From positions 2,046,001 through 2,110,000 of the forward strand of contig AP026162.1 in NCBI GenBank assembly GCA_030295235.1: DNA of 64,000 bases. Direction: 5' to 3'. The notes under the pieces are model-generated. The model ran no database searches, was not told where the DNA came from, and saw only the letters and a program-made list of their open reading frames with translations. Source of the DNA: Fistulifera solaris. Taxonomy: Eukaryota > Bacillariophyta > Bacillariophyceae > Naviculales > Stauroneidaceae. The first letter of the stretch is position 1. Each line of letters starts with the position of its first letter. Of the stretch, positions 22,256 to 33,697 are shown one piece after another. Both the position numbers and the translations under genes were made by a program.

Positions 22256-24421
22256 TTAGTTACTTGTCTCTGTTGCTCCGATGAGCTTCGTCTTTTCAAC
22301 AAGAGAATCGATTACGCGAAATTGTCGTGTCCATTGCACATTGTACAAAAACTGACGCAGATCAAAGCGATTATCATCAGGAGAATATCCCTCTGCATGA
22401 TACGCTGGGGTGATTGTGCACATTTTGTGTCGGTTCACTGAGTAATAGAAAAAGAACTTCTTCACTTTTGCTGCAACTTGACTAGGTTCTAAATGATTCC
22501 AGTACACACAAAGCTTTCGGTACATGGAAACAGGCCCGCATCTCGAAATCTTTCTGAGCTTCCCAAACCAGCCGAGCTCTTCATATGTCATTCCCATTTC
22601 CTCTTCATCGAGTTGGGAATGCTCTATATCATCCGAAGGACCCTCTGTTTGTGCGCGAGGTCGTAATTCTGCCGTCGGTGGGGCGCCGGCGATTTCCTTT
22701 AGTACGTCCCATCCGTACTGTTCTGAGACCCAAATTAACATCTTCTTCAAATCATGTTTAGATATAGCTCCAATCGGATTCAAATCTGCGGAAGAACAGT
22801 CATATTTCGTCATATATCCTCGCAAGCCTTCATCTACATTAGCACTCCCTAAAACAAGTAAAAACCCACTCCGACCACGCACCCACGGAAGCAGCTGAGC
22901 ATAAAGATAGGCGGTTACCATCCTCAATCGTGCCTGAATGTTTTGCAAGGCCAAGTCTTCCGACATTTGACCCCCTTGCGAAGCATACCGCGGGGTCTTT
23001 CCTGTTGTCAAAGAAAACACCTGGATGACCGCTTCCACCATTCGATCTATGGTAATGCAGAGATGATACGAACCGATGGTTTCTCCCAATCGTTTGGCGC
23101 GAGAAGCCGTCTTTTCGGAAGAATTTTGGGTACCCATGTACGTGGTATGTAATATGTGATGAGCTAATTCCTGTGGCGTCTGTGGTACCCACGGAGCTTC
23201 TTTGCGGCAAATTGATCGACAATCGTGAGCGGTCGAACCTTCCGGGTCGGCTTGAGCCGCTTGGGTTACCTTGACACACATTGCACCGACAATGGCAGCC
23301 ACCGAAGACGAATCTGCGCCACCCGAAAGCGGCAGAAAGAATCCGGCAGCACCAGATCGTCGCAAATAATCCCAGAGCCAGCAGGCGGGTCCCAAGCAGC
23401 ATTCCTCTTCGGGTCGGTGGGAAACGAGATCTCTCGGCAAACTGGGAATAGCCAAAGACTGTGACGAAACTCGAAAATCCTTACAGTGCAAAAGAGGCGG
23501 ATTGTTTTCAGCAGCCGCCGCCTGTACTCCAAACGAAGGAATGGAAGCACGGTACGACCGAACATCATCTAAATCCACCGTCGCCGCAATGACTTCGACT
23601 TCATCGTCCACAGCGAATTGTTGCGCTTGCGCCAGCACTTGCCCATTACAAACAATCAAGGCACCCCCATCAAAATAAAGACGTCCGCCATCACACCCAC
23701 GTTGATTCGCGTACAGATACACACCACCACATTTTCGTGTGGCGGCAACAATGAGCTCCAACCGTTGATTCAATTTGCGCAATTCGTGATGACTCCCGGA
23801 TCCGTTGCCAATAATTTCGACACCTTGCATGGCGTGCGCAATGTGCGTGGATTGGGGTGTCCATAATTCTCCACAGCTTTCCACTCCAATGGTGACACCA
23901 TCGGCCGTTTGCAATGATTGGATCCCAAACGGTGCCGTAGTCTGATTGAATTTGGTCGCAAAGGATTCGGGGAGTAGGAGGACTGACGGAGTATTCTGAG
24001 TGGGTCGGTACGCCGTAAAATAACGCGACTCGCGATAATTTCCATTGTCGGCCATGGCGATTTTCGGTCGAATGAGTAGAATTTTGCGATTGCAGGCGAG
24101 GATACGACAATTGTAACGAACGCCTTGATAGAGAACGGGCATACCAAAGTCGCACAGCAAATCATCTGTCGCTCCTCGTTCTAACAATTCTTCCAAACTC
24201 TCCCAACAATGCGCAAAAGTATCTTGCTCTAAGAAATGATCTTCACAGCCGTATCCGGAAATTTCCAATTCCGGTCCCAGTCGGTAAAAGGCACCCAATT
24301 CTTTCGCTCGTTGACAACTCGTTAAAATGCGTTCGAGATTGCCATCAAAATCTAATGCCCATTGATTGAGATTACAAGTCGCCACGGTCACTAGATTGCC
24401 TTTTCCGTACGTTCCTGTCAT
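22256..24421 (-). CDS. NADSYN1: Glutamine-dependent NAD+ synthetase
   Basis: The single exon encodes 721 residues, the length of eukaryotic NADSYN1/QNS1. The N-terminal nitrilase-type glutaminase domain carries the triad: Glu near residue 51 (GPELEISGYG), Lys near 118 (RPKIAMADNGNY) and Cys near 180 (GVESCGELW). The C-terminal synthetase domain has the ATP-binding P-loop LSGGADSSS near 365 and the conserved SANVDEGLRGYMTKYDCSS and NPIGAISK segments. It amidates nicotinic acid adenine dinucleotide to NAD+ using glutamine nitrogen, in the cytosol. No frame break and no presequence are seen. It is tail-to-tail with the thioredoxin reductase gene (about 40 bp between stops) and divergent from topoisomerase VI-B. 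Confidence 0.97.
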   Translation of the reverse strand: MTGTYGKGNLVTVATCNLNQWALDFDGNLERILTSCQRAKELGAFYRLGPELEISGYGCEDHFLEQDTFAHCWESLEELLERGATDDLLCDFGMPVLYQGVRYNCRILACNRKILLIRPKIAMADNGNYRESRYFTAYRPTQNTPSVLLLPESFATKFNQTTAPFGIQSLQTADGVTIGVESCGELWTPQSTHIAHAMQGVEIIGNGSGSHHELRKLNQRLELIVAATRKCGGVYLYANQRGCDGGRLYFDGGALIVCNGQVLAQAQQFAVDDEVEVIAATVDLDDVRSYRASIPSFGVQAAAAENNPPLLHCKDFRVSSQSLAIPSLPRDLVSHRPEEECCLGPACWLWDYLRRSGAAGFFLPLSGGADSSSVAAIVGAMCVKVTQAAQADPEGSTAHDCRSICRKEAPWVPQTPQELAHHILHTTYMGTQNSSEKTASRAKRLGETIGSYHLCITIDRMVEAVIQVFSLTTGKTPRYASQGGQMSEDLALQNIQARLRMVTAYLYAQLLPWVRGRSGFLLVLGSANVDEGLRGYMTKYDCSSADLNPIGAISKHDLKKMLIWVSEQYGWDVLKEIAGAPPTAELRPRAQTEGPSDDIEHSQLDEEEMGMTYEELGWFGKLRKISRCGPVSMYRKLCVYWNHLEPSQVAAKVKKFFFYYSVNRHKMCTITPAYHAEGYSPDDNRFDLRQFLYNVQWTRQFRVIDSLVEKTKLIGATETSN

Positions 24422-25200
24422 TCTTGTGCTTTCGTAATTGCAATGACGAAAGGATCGAGAGCTTTGTTTCTATATATAAGAGACGTACTCCTACCTTTTC
24501 AGTTGTTGTCGTGCATATCTTTTTTGTCGTGCACTTGTATTATCTGCGGCAAACAAAACATCAAAGAGCAAACGAACGCGACGGCTTTTTACTATGTCGT
24601 AAAGAGACAGGGACATAATTTCCGACTCATCTATGCTCGAGTCCCGAACAGTGCCTGCTCACGTTCTTTCCGTGAAAGGCGACGTAATGATCACTGTTTC
24701 AGAGCTATGATTGATAAAAAAATCCTGCAAAATATTTACTGCTGTATCGTTCTTGCTGATGTTAATTCTGTTTTAGCTATGAATACTTTGTAAGCGTCAA
24801 CTTTGTTTCGTGGAGTCAAACCATGAACGACTATAGCGTAAAGAGAAATCTTGAGTCTTAATGAAACTCCCTTTTAGGTAGCTCTTTTTATTATTATATT
24901 ATTATGTTTGAAAAAAGATTTTTTTGGGTGTTTGTGATTTGTGAGATCAGGCAAGAGATGTAAATAGCTTATGTTGCTATGTTGCTGTCTCTTTCTGCTA
25001 AAAATACAACAACATACCGTCGCACCGCTTTTCACGCCAGCCGCGCGCAGAGATGCCGCTCATAGCAATGACAACGACGACTTGCTTCATAACAACACTC
25101 TTCCATTTCTCGTCAAACGAACGATATCATCACTGACACGTCCTTAGAGTCCTTCTTTTTCTTTTTCATTCTTGAACGTTTCTCAATTACGTTGTATCGT
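24422..25200. other. Divergent promoter region
   Basis: About 780 bp separate the NAD synthetase and topoisomerase VI-B start codons. It is AT-rich with a TTATTATATTATTATG run near 24888. No gene is seen. Confidence 0.5.
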
Positions 25201-27472
25201 ATGGCACTTCGAACCTTTCACGCGAATCCGTCATTGGGTGGCTTCGGTAATGAATCATCGAATGCTCAACTTTGGCTCGATCGAACGGGAACTACTACTA
25301 CTCCTCGAAGTAAGAACGACGAACCCGTCGATGGAGACGCGTTTGCACAAATTATCAAAGAACTCGTCGACAATGCCGTTGATGCGTGTCTTTCCTCCAA
25401 AAAAGAAGATTCGTCTCCCAAACGAGTCCGTGTCGACATACAACCCACCAAAGAAGATGAGCATTTACTCCGTGTCACCGTGACTGACAATGGCTGCGGA
25501 ATGCACGACATTCAAGCTTGTGTCGACCCCTTTCGAACGAGTAAACAAGATACGGAAAGCAATACGGCCGGACGATACGGGATTGGTCTCACGCTGTGTT
25601 TACTGCACGCCCAGCGGTTGGTCCGCGGGTCCTGTGCCGTCATTCGTTCCGCGACGGCGCAACAAACCGAGTGGACGACCTTGCAATGTGTCGTCGATGC
25701 GGATCAAGACAAAATTCAGTGTACGACACGGATCAGTGGTCATCAACCCAAAGACTTTGTTCAGGAGAGTGGGACCTGTGTCAGTCTACTCGTGCGGGTA
25801 CGTAGTTGCGTGCGACTGCCGTGGGCCTTTATAACTCTCTTATTTCGTGTCATTCTCACTTAGTCTGCTCTCTTTTCTTCAGGGAGGTGCCTGTGCTACC
25901 ATGGCGTGGCCGCGACTCGCCGAATACTTGCAACGATTTCAATTGAGTATCGGTTTGGGTTGTAGTTTAGAAGTGTTGGCTCCGACACTTTCTTCGGTTC
26001 CTTTGTGCATACGAAATCTTCAATCCGTCACGTACGACGTGCAGCAAGAAGATGCGAAGGAGGAAGTGTGGACGGATGGTTTCACGGATTCGGGGCTTTT
26101 TCGTACCGACAAGACAGCGAAGCACACTCGTCCCAAAGTGCCCACCACCAAGGCGAAACGGGAAGGAGAAGAAGAGAAACGTAAAGAGTGGATGTGTAAG
26201 GCGGCACAGCATTACTTGGGTCGAACCGTCCAAGAGTGCAATGTGGCTCATTCCATCGTACCAATTCGTGGCATTGCACTACCCAGTAGTCACACCACGA
26301 AACAGAAAACGTCGAAACGAACGGCTACTGCAGACATGCCTATGTTAGAAGTGGACTTGATTGTATGTGGGGGTATTGAATCGGAGAAAGATTTTGAAGA
26401 AATTTCAAATCAAGACCCTTTCTCAGAAACCGAGTCCACTCCTGACGACTCGGCCATGATCACGTTAGTTCGCATGGTAAATCGTATTCCATTACTTGAT
26501 AGCGCAGAAGCGGAAGCGTGTGGCGTTGCGCAATCCATCGCCTCCAAGAAACGAATTTGGCATTCCTTTGGCTTAGAAGTCAACCGCATTGCTCCGGAAC
26601 CGGGTACGAACTGTGCCAAGCGTCTCCAATTTGCCGTACGAGACAGTGATCAGGTGGCTCCATTCTTTCACAAAAGTAACCACAGTCGTCTACATGTTAC
26701 TGAGGACGAAACAGATGACGACGATGGAGGCTCGAGTGATGAGCCAGAATTGAGACCCAACAATACACTTCGTCGCCGTCGCAAGAAAGGGCATGTCGCT
26801 CTACTTCCCGCCGCCCAGCGTTTGGGTAACATACTCGCGGTGATCCAAATTCACGCAAAGCCTTCCACCTTACCCCTACCAACGTTGTCGAAAGGACGAC
26901 TCCCGTCCGACCATGTAGCTATTGACAACGCCATCGAGGTGGCTCTGACAGATTGTTTACGCAAGCTACAAGCTTCAAACCCAACGCTTTTACTGACCGC
27001 CGGCGAGCTCCGCGTAGCCGAACGAGATGCAAGGTATATTCCGGCAGTATCAGAAGCGCTTTCTTCCATTCTTTTGCGATCGACAAATGCCGCTGAAGTG
27101 GATAATCTCTTGCATGAGAAAGTTCAAAATTGGGATTCGAATGGGCGTGTTGACCGAAACCTGAGAGATCATCCTGATGCCGATATGATGCTAACGACAC
27201 TTTTGGATACTCAGATCCGAACCAGTTTCGTGTCGAATGCCAAGCTCAAAGAAGCGCGTACAAAACGTCCTTCGAAGAAATCAAAGCAGGTCGCCTGTGT
27301 AACACCAGTGGAGTACGAGAATGACATTAGCAATCTGGATCGTCTCTTCGGCTATTCACCAGAATCACAGGATACTTTCACGTCTCTTTCGAAATCCATT
27401 CGCGAATCGGGGAACGAAACACACGAAGATTTTGCATCCTATGGTCAGGAAGATGACTTTTTCGATTTCTAG
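25201..27472 (+). CDS. TOP6B: DNA topoisomerase VI subunit B
   Basis: Exons are 25201-25797 and 25883-27472, with an 85-nt intron (GTACGT to TTCTTCAG), giving 728 aa. The GHKL ATPase domain shows the N-box KELVDNAVDA (about residues 53-63), the G1 box DNGCGM (about 96) and the G2 glycine-rich GRYGIGLTL (about 124). An AWPRLAEYLQRFQLSIGLGC segment matches the H2TH/linker region. A transducer domain follows (VNRIPLLD and the IWHSFGLEVNR strand), with acidic insertions and a long C-terminal extension. With a Spo11-like A subunit it makes a type IIB topoisomerase; in plants this complex drives endoreduplication, and meiotic Topo VI-B-like proteins help Spo11. No A subunit lies in the window. Confidence 0.9.
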
Positions 27473-27500
27473 CACAGCCCAACTGTCCTGGTAGCTCTTT

Positions 27501-28748
27501 CTAGATCAACCCTCTTTCAATATCCCAAACGTCTCCCAACGGACCTTTTCGTTTGGCCACCACCTGGTCAATTGCTGCTTTTTTCTTCTGGTTTGAGTTG
27601 AAACGAATGTGTCTTCACGTTTTCATCCAAATGTTCCAGATTGCGAACCCCAATCAAAACCGACACAACGGCGGGTGTTTCCAACACGTAACGTTGAGCA
27701 ATATTGGATATATTCGCCGTACTGCAACGTCCATCGAGTCGCACTTGTTTGGCAATTTCATCCATGGTCCCCAGTAGTTCTTGCACCAGTTTCCAATCCC
27801 CAAACCGAGCCGCAGTTCGACTGTACATGCGCATACTGGCGGTTTCGTTCATTTCTTCGGGCGTCGGTGCCTTTCGGTTTAAATATTCGTTGCTCAATAT
27901 ACCGCTCCCGACCGTCCCAAAACCAATCAATCCAATGTTATGGTCGACGCACCAATCGGCCATGCCACTTTGCACCGCGCGTCGGTCCAAAGCCGACAGC
28001 TGCACTTGGTGCGATACGAGGGGCACATCGGCCTGGTGCAGTTCCTGTAAGCGTTTGAGATCAAAGTTGGTGGCTCCAATTTCTTGTATCAGACCCTGTT
28101 CTTTCAGTTCGGTGAGATACAACGCGACATCGACGTATCGTTTGACATTGTAGTCGGACCAGAAGAACTGCACGAGGGGGGAGTTTGTCGACTTGCAGTC
28201 TTTCTCGTGCTTTTTCGATGCGCCGTTTGACTTCGGCTCGATCAATATCTTCTAAATAACGAAAACAACAGAATTTAGTGAGGGGAACAGCATTTGGTTG
28301 CAGCTTGACGAACCGACCGACAATTAGTCTAAGAATAATGAGAGAATGAAGTGAGATGCGGATGGAAGAATGGCGTTGTCAGTGAATGCACTTACTCGGA
28401 GATTCCGTAAATGTCGGCAGTATCCAAGGTGGTAATGCCGGCATCGAAATGTTCTTTCATGTTGGTCAGAACATCCGATTCACGGAAACTACCGTGTCCA
28501 CCCGCCAACTGCCAATGCCCTTGAATCGTTCGAGAAATTTCCAAACTACCCAATCGAGCGGTCGGAACTTTGAGAGTCGTCGCGGCCGATGATGCTGACT
28601 GGGAAGCAACGAGGCCGCTCACGACGGTAGCTCCCTGGAGCGCCTGGCGTCGGGAGAAGAGGCTAGAAGGAGTTGCCGGTTTCGGTGAATAGGCCAATCC
28701 GTCTGTTGTCACGCCGAACGTCAACAGAAGCGTTGCGTAGAAGCGCAT
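27501..28748 (-). CDS. Aldo/keto reductase with plastid and Tat-like presequence
   Basis: Exons are 28748-28396 and 28328-27501; the 67-nt intron runs GTAAGT to TTCTTAG. The product is 392 aa after two one-base corrections (an extra C in the C6 run near 28177 and an extra A in the A6 run near 27587). The N-terminus has an ER signal peptide ending GLAYSP, then a twin-arginine segment S-R-R-Q-A-L with a hydrophobic stretch and an ASSA cleavage site, as in thylakoid-lumen Tat passengers. The enzyme has TLDTADIYG (catalytic Tyr), the VQFFWSDYN region, SHQVQLSALDRR and a C-terminal SVLIGVRNLEHLDENV cofactor-binding part. It should reduce carbonyls with NADPH; the substrate is unknown. Confidence 0.85.
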
Positions 28749-30109
28749 CGTGTCTATACGTGTGATCTCTCTTTTATTACTGCGTATGAAAATACTAGAA
28801 GATAAAAGCTACTGTTGCCGACAATAAAAAATGAGTTGGCTGATGTGGTGCTAAAGACTAGTGTGGTGAATGCGCGCGAGCAAGAAAAAACGTATCCAGA
28901 ATGTCTGGAATCTGAACTTTTCTTCGTTACGATTTCCAGATACATAACACAGTCCCCAGAATTTCTGGAAGGCGCACAGCATTCTGGTAGGATCCCAAAC
29001 ACCGTCTCCAGAAATTCAGGAGCGTGCACAGCATTTTGGTAGCATTGAAACAACTGGTCCAGAATTTCTGGACCACAACAGAATTTCTGTATGACCCGCA
29101 ACACCGATTCCAGAATTTCTGGAATTTGCACTTTCGTTCTTTATGATCCAAAACACAGTTTCCAGAATTTTTGGAACGCGCACAACAGTCCGGTAGGATG
29201 TCAAACACCGTCTCCAGAATGTCAGGGACGTACACAGCATTTCGGTTGAATCGAAACAACTGGTCCAGAATATCTGGACCACAACAGAAATTCTGTATGA
29301 CCCGCAACACCGATTCCAGAATTTCTGGAATTTTCACTTTCGTTCTTTATGATCCAAAACACAGTTTCCAAAATTATTGCAACCCGCACAACAATCCGGT
29401 AGGATGTCAAACACCGTCTCCAGAATGTCAGGGACGTACACAGCATTTCGGTTGGATCGAAACAACTGGTCCAGAATTTCTGGACAGCCACAAAAATTCT
29501 GTATGACCCGCACCGATTCCAGAATTTCCGGAATTTGCACTTTCGTTCTTTATGATCCAAAACACAGTTTCCAGAATTATTGCAACGCACACAACAGTCC
29601 GGTAGGATGTCAAACACCGTCTCCAGAATGTCAGGGACGTACACAGCATTTCGGGTGGATCGAAACAACTGGTCCAGAATTTCTGGACCACCACAGAATT
29701 TCTGTATGACCCGTAACACCTATTCCAGAATTTCTGGAATTTTAGCACTACGCACAGCGAGCGACCAGAAGATATAGGTACCGGAGCGATGGATTCACGG
29801 TAGGAAGAAAACTAGATTATATAAGGAACTTCCTGTCGTTTCGACGCAAAATGACTCCAAGACTCAAAACAAAGAAAAAAGCCTCTCTATCTTGAACAGA
29901 TAAGAATGTATTTCATTCGAACGAATCATTCTTGTCGTTGCGCTCTTTGGCACAAAAGGGTACACGATACAAAAGTGGCTTCACGTCTGAAGGAATGAAG
30001 CTCACATTCGAACGGATGGGGTGCATTCATCTCATATTTTGAAAACAAACTGAAGCATAGAGAGCCATCGACATCCAAAAAGAATAAATAGTTCATAATT
30101 TTTACTAAT
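28749..30109. other. Divergent promoter region filled by a palindromic array
   Basis: This region separates the divergent aldo/keto reductase and BCS1-like genes. Its core is the tandem array at 28892-29745, listed separately. The flanks (28749-28891 and 29746-30109) hold no recognisable gene. Confidence 0.6.
28892..29745. repeat. Nested tandem array: 206-bp units of ~52-bp palindromic subunits
   Basis: Four units start near 28892, 29106, 29312 and 29515, and a final partial unit near 29721, so the period is 203-214 bp. Each unit contains four subunits about 52 bp apart, each centred on a 15-bp palindrome with one central base (TCCAGAA-T-TTCTGGA) or a decayed form. Linkers such as CATTTCGGTTGGATCGAAAC and CACTTTCGTTCTTTATGATC are conserved between units. 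Open frames run across both strands, but neither period is a multiple of three, so the repeat is not coding. Confidence 0.9.
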
Positions 30110-32206
30110 ATGGGATCCGAAGACGACACACACGACTTTTTTCGGCGGAGGACTGCACAGCTTTGGCATACTCAATGCTCTACGAACCGGAGATCCGACT
30201 GTGGATATGATCATGGCCATGTGTTTGCCTTTAATTCTAAGGCTCTTGGTGCAAATGATGTACGAACTCCGCGCTCAGATGGAACGTTGGTACTCGTATA
30301 AGGTCATACGACTGCACGAACGGGTCATCGAACAAGCCACAACACGGAATTCGTGGGGTCACACCAACTCGACGGATGAGGATTGTCAAAACTCGGTACT
30401 CATGAAGGCCATCGTCTTGTATCTTCACAAAGTCGTGCAACTGGATATGAAAGAAGCGGATGTCAGTCTGACTTCGACGGAAGACAAGACATCGTCTTTG
30501 GGTCACAACTACTACCATGATGATGATATGATGGACGATGATGAAGAAGACGATCATTCTCGAACGGTGGCGGGAGCCCTTTCCAAGTACACTATTGTCC
30601 AGCGACCACGACCCAATCAATGGTTCACCGTTGGTGATTACGGCAAGCTGGAACCGTCCGAAGTTCGTCTGATCATCGAACATCACGAAGATGAAAACCA
30701 AGGTGGCAAGGAGAATGCGCAAACGAAAATAGTTAAGCGCTTTCGATTTCAAGGGGAATCAGGCGAAGCCATTGATTGCTTTGTTGCCAAGGCTTATCAG
30801 TGGTACTTGGACGAATTGAAAAGATGGATGATCATGCGCGATATTTGTATGAACTGAAGTCGACCTCGGGAGTGCCGACGGAAGACGGCGAATCGAGTAG
30901 CGGTATTGTCTATATGCGATACCGTCTTTCCGATGAGAAGACATTCAATTCCCTCTTCTTTCGTCAAAAGAGTCGCTGTTGAAGATGGTGGATCATTTCC
31001 TGAATCGATCTGGGAAATATGCTGTGGAGGGTTACCCACACAAACTTGGGATCTTGTTACACGGACCCCCAGGGTCCGGTAAAACAAGTCTCATCAAGGC
31101 GCTCGCGCACCTAACGGGACGATCGATTGTGGATGTCCCGCTCGCTCGGATTTCGACCAACGAAGAACTCATGTCGATGTTCTTTGATCGCCGCAAGTTT
31201 GTAGAAGGCCAGGGGATTCCAGTGAAACTTGGATTCAAGGACGTCATTTTTGTCATGGAAGATGTAGATGCGGCCTCTCACATTGTCCGACGTCGTGATG
31301 GGGAAAACGGCCGACGCTCTCGTCGCTCCGGTGAATGTTGACATCCCCGCACCGACCACGCTATGGCACATGTTGCTGGAAAGTAACGAAACCGACTGCA
31401 AAGATCTTGTTCGATTTCTCATGGATGCATCGGATGTATTGAAGGAAGCCGCCATGAAAACTGATTTGCCTGCCCGAGTGGCACGTCGTATAAATTCGAT
31501 TCCTGGGTTGGGGGTATCGGGGGAGGTTTTTGAAGATCCGGCAGTGGATGAATATTGTCAGGAGGCGGTCGATAATGCTAGAAGAATCATCGACAACCAG
31601 TCGACAGTGGATGCCTATCTTGCCAAGCAAGCTCGAGTAATGTTGAACATGCTTGAGAATGGAACTCCTGTCGATGACATGTTTGTTGACGAGCTTCTCG
31701 GAAAGTCACCCCCACGCAATGTAGTGCGATTCTCTTCACCGAGTTCCCGCAGGTGCTCAGTGGAACACACGGAGGAAGAGCTTTCGGAATTCGCGAAAGA
31801 GCTGGCGGACGTTGCCACCCACTCTACGGGAACGGAAGTGGGTCCACAGGCACGGGGAAAGCCCAAAAAGGATCAGCTCAACCTCTCTGGTTTGTTGAAT
31901 GTGCTGGACGGTGTTGTTGATTCGCCTGGACGCATTGTGATCATGACAACGAATCACGTCGAACAGCTGGATCCTGCTTTGATCCGTCCTGGTCGTATTG
32001 ATAAGAAGCTACTTCTTGGGTTTATGGAATCAGTGGATGTGATTGCCATGGTGGAGCATTATTTCCAATTGACGCTGACGGACATCCAAGCCGAGCGAGT
32101 GAAAGCTTCTGTCGAAGGAATGAAGATGACGCCGGCGCAAATTGAACAACTCACAGCGGAATATGATGAAGTGGACGACATGATATCTTCTCTCGAAAAG
32201 AGATGA
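30110..32206 (+). CDS. BCS1-like AAA ATPase
   Basis: The ATG at 30110 leads into a [18 protein letters not shown] segment and a hydrophobic helix ([18 protein letters not shown]). A BCS1-N-like region with an acidic insertion follows. The AAA domain has Walker [12 protein letters not shown] (about 31060), Walker [10 protein letters not shown] (about 31245), a large insertion and a [20 protein letters not shown] second region with the arginine finger in RPGRIDKK. Four one-base frame breaks occur, all in homopolymers: T6 near 30140, A-runs near 30820 and 30965, and GGGGAAAA near 31300. They balance exactly and leave a 698-residue frame. BCS1 inserts the Rieske protein into mitochondrial complex III, but diatoms have several BCS1-like paralogues, so the substrate is uncertain. 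Confidence 0.82.
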
Positions 32207-32799
32207 AGCAATTTTGAGAAAACGTTTTGTTGCTATTAGAAATTAGACTAAGTCAGCTATAGAATAAAGCGGGCTTTAATCTTCTGCTGCGTCTCTAGTA
32301 ATGTATCGATGGTGACTTATTCTCGGGCTAGGAACTGTTAATAAACTTAGCTCAAGGTCTACTAAAAACTTGACACTAAAATTAATTACGAGAGTCCGGA
32401 CACCGAGCTTTCGTACCGCGTTTCATTTTTTAAAAAATTCGACCGTTGTTCGTTGCAAATTTTCGTTGCAAATGACTTTACACTTTTACATAAAACAAGT
32501 ACCGCTTGAGTGCCATTCATAAATAAACCAACACAATGTACTAGACTTAAGTTAGGGATATCATCGATAATGTACATCAATCCCGTTGAGAACCACCAGT
32601 GCGACGGGCTCGGGTCTCGGATGGCAGATGTTTACAGTAACCTTATGGGTTGCTCTTTCGCGCTGATGATGCGATGACTGCGTTGCAATGTTCAGCAACA
32701 ACGCTCCCTTTCATCGCTGGATCACATCTCTGTCCTTTTCTGTTGCGATTGCACGCTGATTCACCTCGCTTCGATTTGCGACATCGCACTTGAATTACA
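32207..32799. other. Intergenic region upstream of SAR1
   Basis: About 590 bp, AT-rich, with no supported gene; it holds the SAR1 promoter. Confidence 0.5.
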
Positions 32800-33520
32800 A
32801 TGTTCCTTTTAGACTGGTGGTACAGCGCTCTGGCGAGCTTGGGTAAGTCCTTTCCAGCAATGACTGTTAACGGGGTTAGCGGTCGCAATGAGGCGCGTTT
32901 ATAAAGGATATCGAAGAGAATATAAATGAGAAAGAAATCAACTTCCTTTGTGTTTTTGCTAACAACGGTTCTCATTTCGCGCAGGTCTTTATCACAAAAA
33001 TGCCAAAATTTTGTTTCTGGGCCTCGATAACGCCGGAAAGACAACCTTGTTGCACATGCTCAAGGAGAATCGTGTGCAGGTGCATCAACCCACGTTACAC
33101 CCCAACACGGATGAGTTGATTATCGGAAACATCAAATTTAAGACCTTTGATTTGGGTGGACACGAGACAGCTCGTCGATTGTGGCAAGATTACTTCACGA
33201 CCGTCGACGGAGTCGTCTACTTGGTCGACTCGATTGACCGTGAGCGTTTTCCGGAGGCCAAGGCCGAGTTGGACGCTCTTCTCACGAGTGAGGAGTTGCA
33301 AGATGTACCTTTCCTTGTTTTGGGTAATAAGATTGACGTCCCTACTGCGGCCTCTGAGGAAGAACTGAAATATGCGTTGGGGTTGATGGATACTTACGGA
33401 AAGGATAAGGGACCTGACGCAAACGGAACGGTTCGTCCTATTGAACTCTACATGTGCTCTGTGTTGCGAAAAATGGGTTATGCAGATGGATTCAAGTGGC
33501 TGTCTCAGTTCTTGAGTTAG
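32800..33520 (+). CDS. SAR1: SAR1-type small GTPase
   Basis: Exons are 32800-32842 and 32985-33520. The 142-nt intron starts GTAAGT and ends GCGCAG, with a GCTAAC branch-like site near 32958. The 192-residue product begins with the membrane-inserting amphipathic helix ([15 protein letters not shown]) typical of SAR1, which lacks the Arf myristoylation glycine. The G motifs are GLDNAGKTT (P-loop), DLGGHE (switch II, with His in place of Ras Gln) and NKID; the C-terminus holds the CSVLRKMGY segment. SAR1 recruits the COPII coat at ER exit sites. No frame break is seen. Confidence 0.97.
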
Positions 33521-33697
33521 ATCATTGGCGATGTTATCCGAGAGCTGTTATCGTGCAATTGGAGAACTGTCACGATCCAGCGATGGATAATTTATGATCA
33601 TAGATATGCACGAAATATAATTGATGGATATGGGTGAGCTATTTACAGTTGTGAATGCGTAGTTTTTCATAATATCTCTTTGACGTGACGCAAAAAA

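Noticed and set aside
28892-29745. CRISPR-like array
   Set aside because: The linkers are repeated rather than unique, no cas genes are present, and the host is eukaryotic.
28754-29748. Overlapping open frames on both strands through the palindromic array (peptides of the PEILESVLRVIQ type)
   Set aside because: The repeat periods (~52 and ~206 bp) are not multiples of three, frames change from unit to unit, and both strands look equally open; a by-product of a stop-poor repeat.
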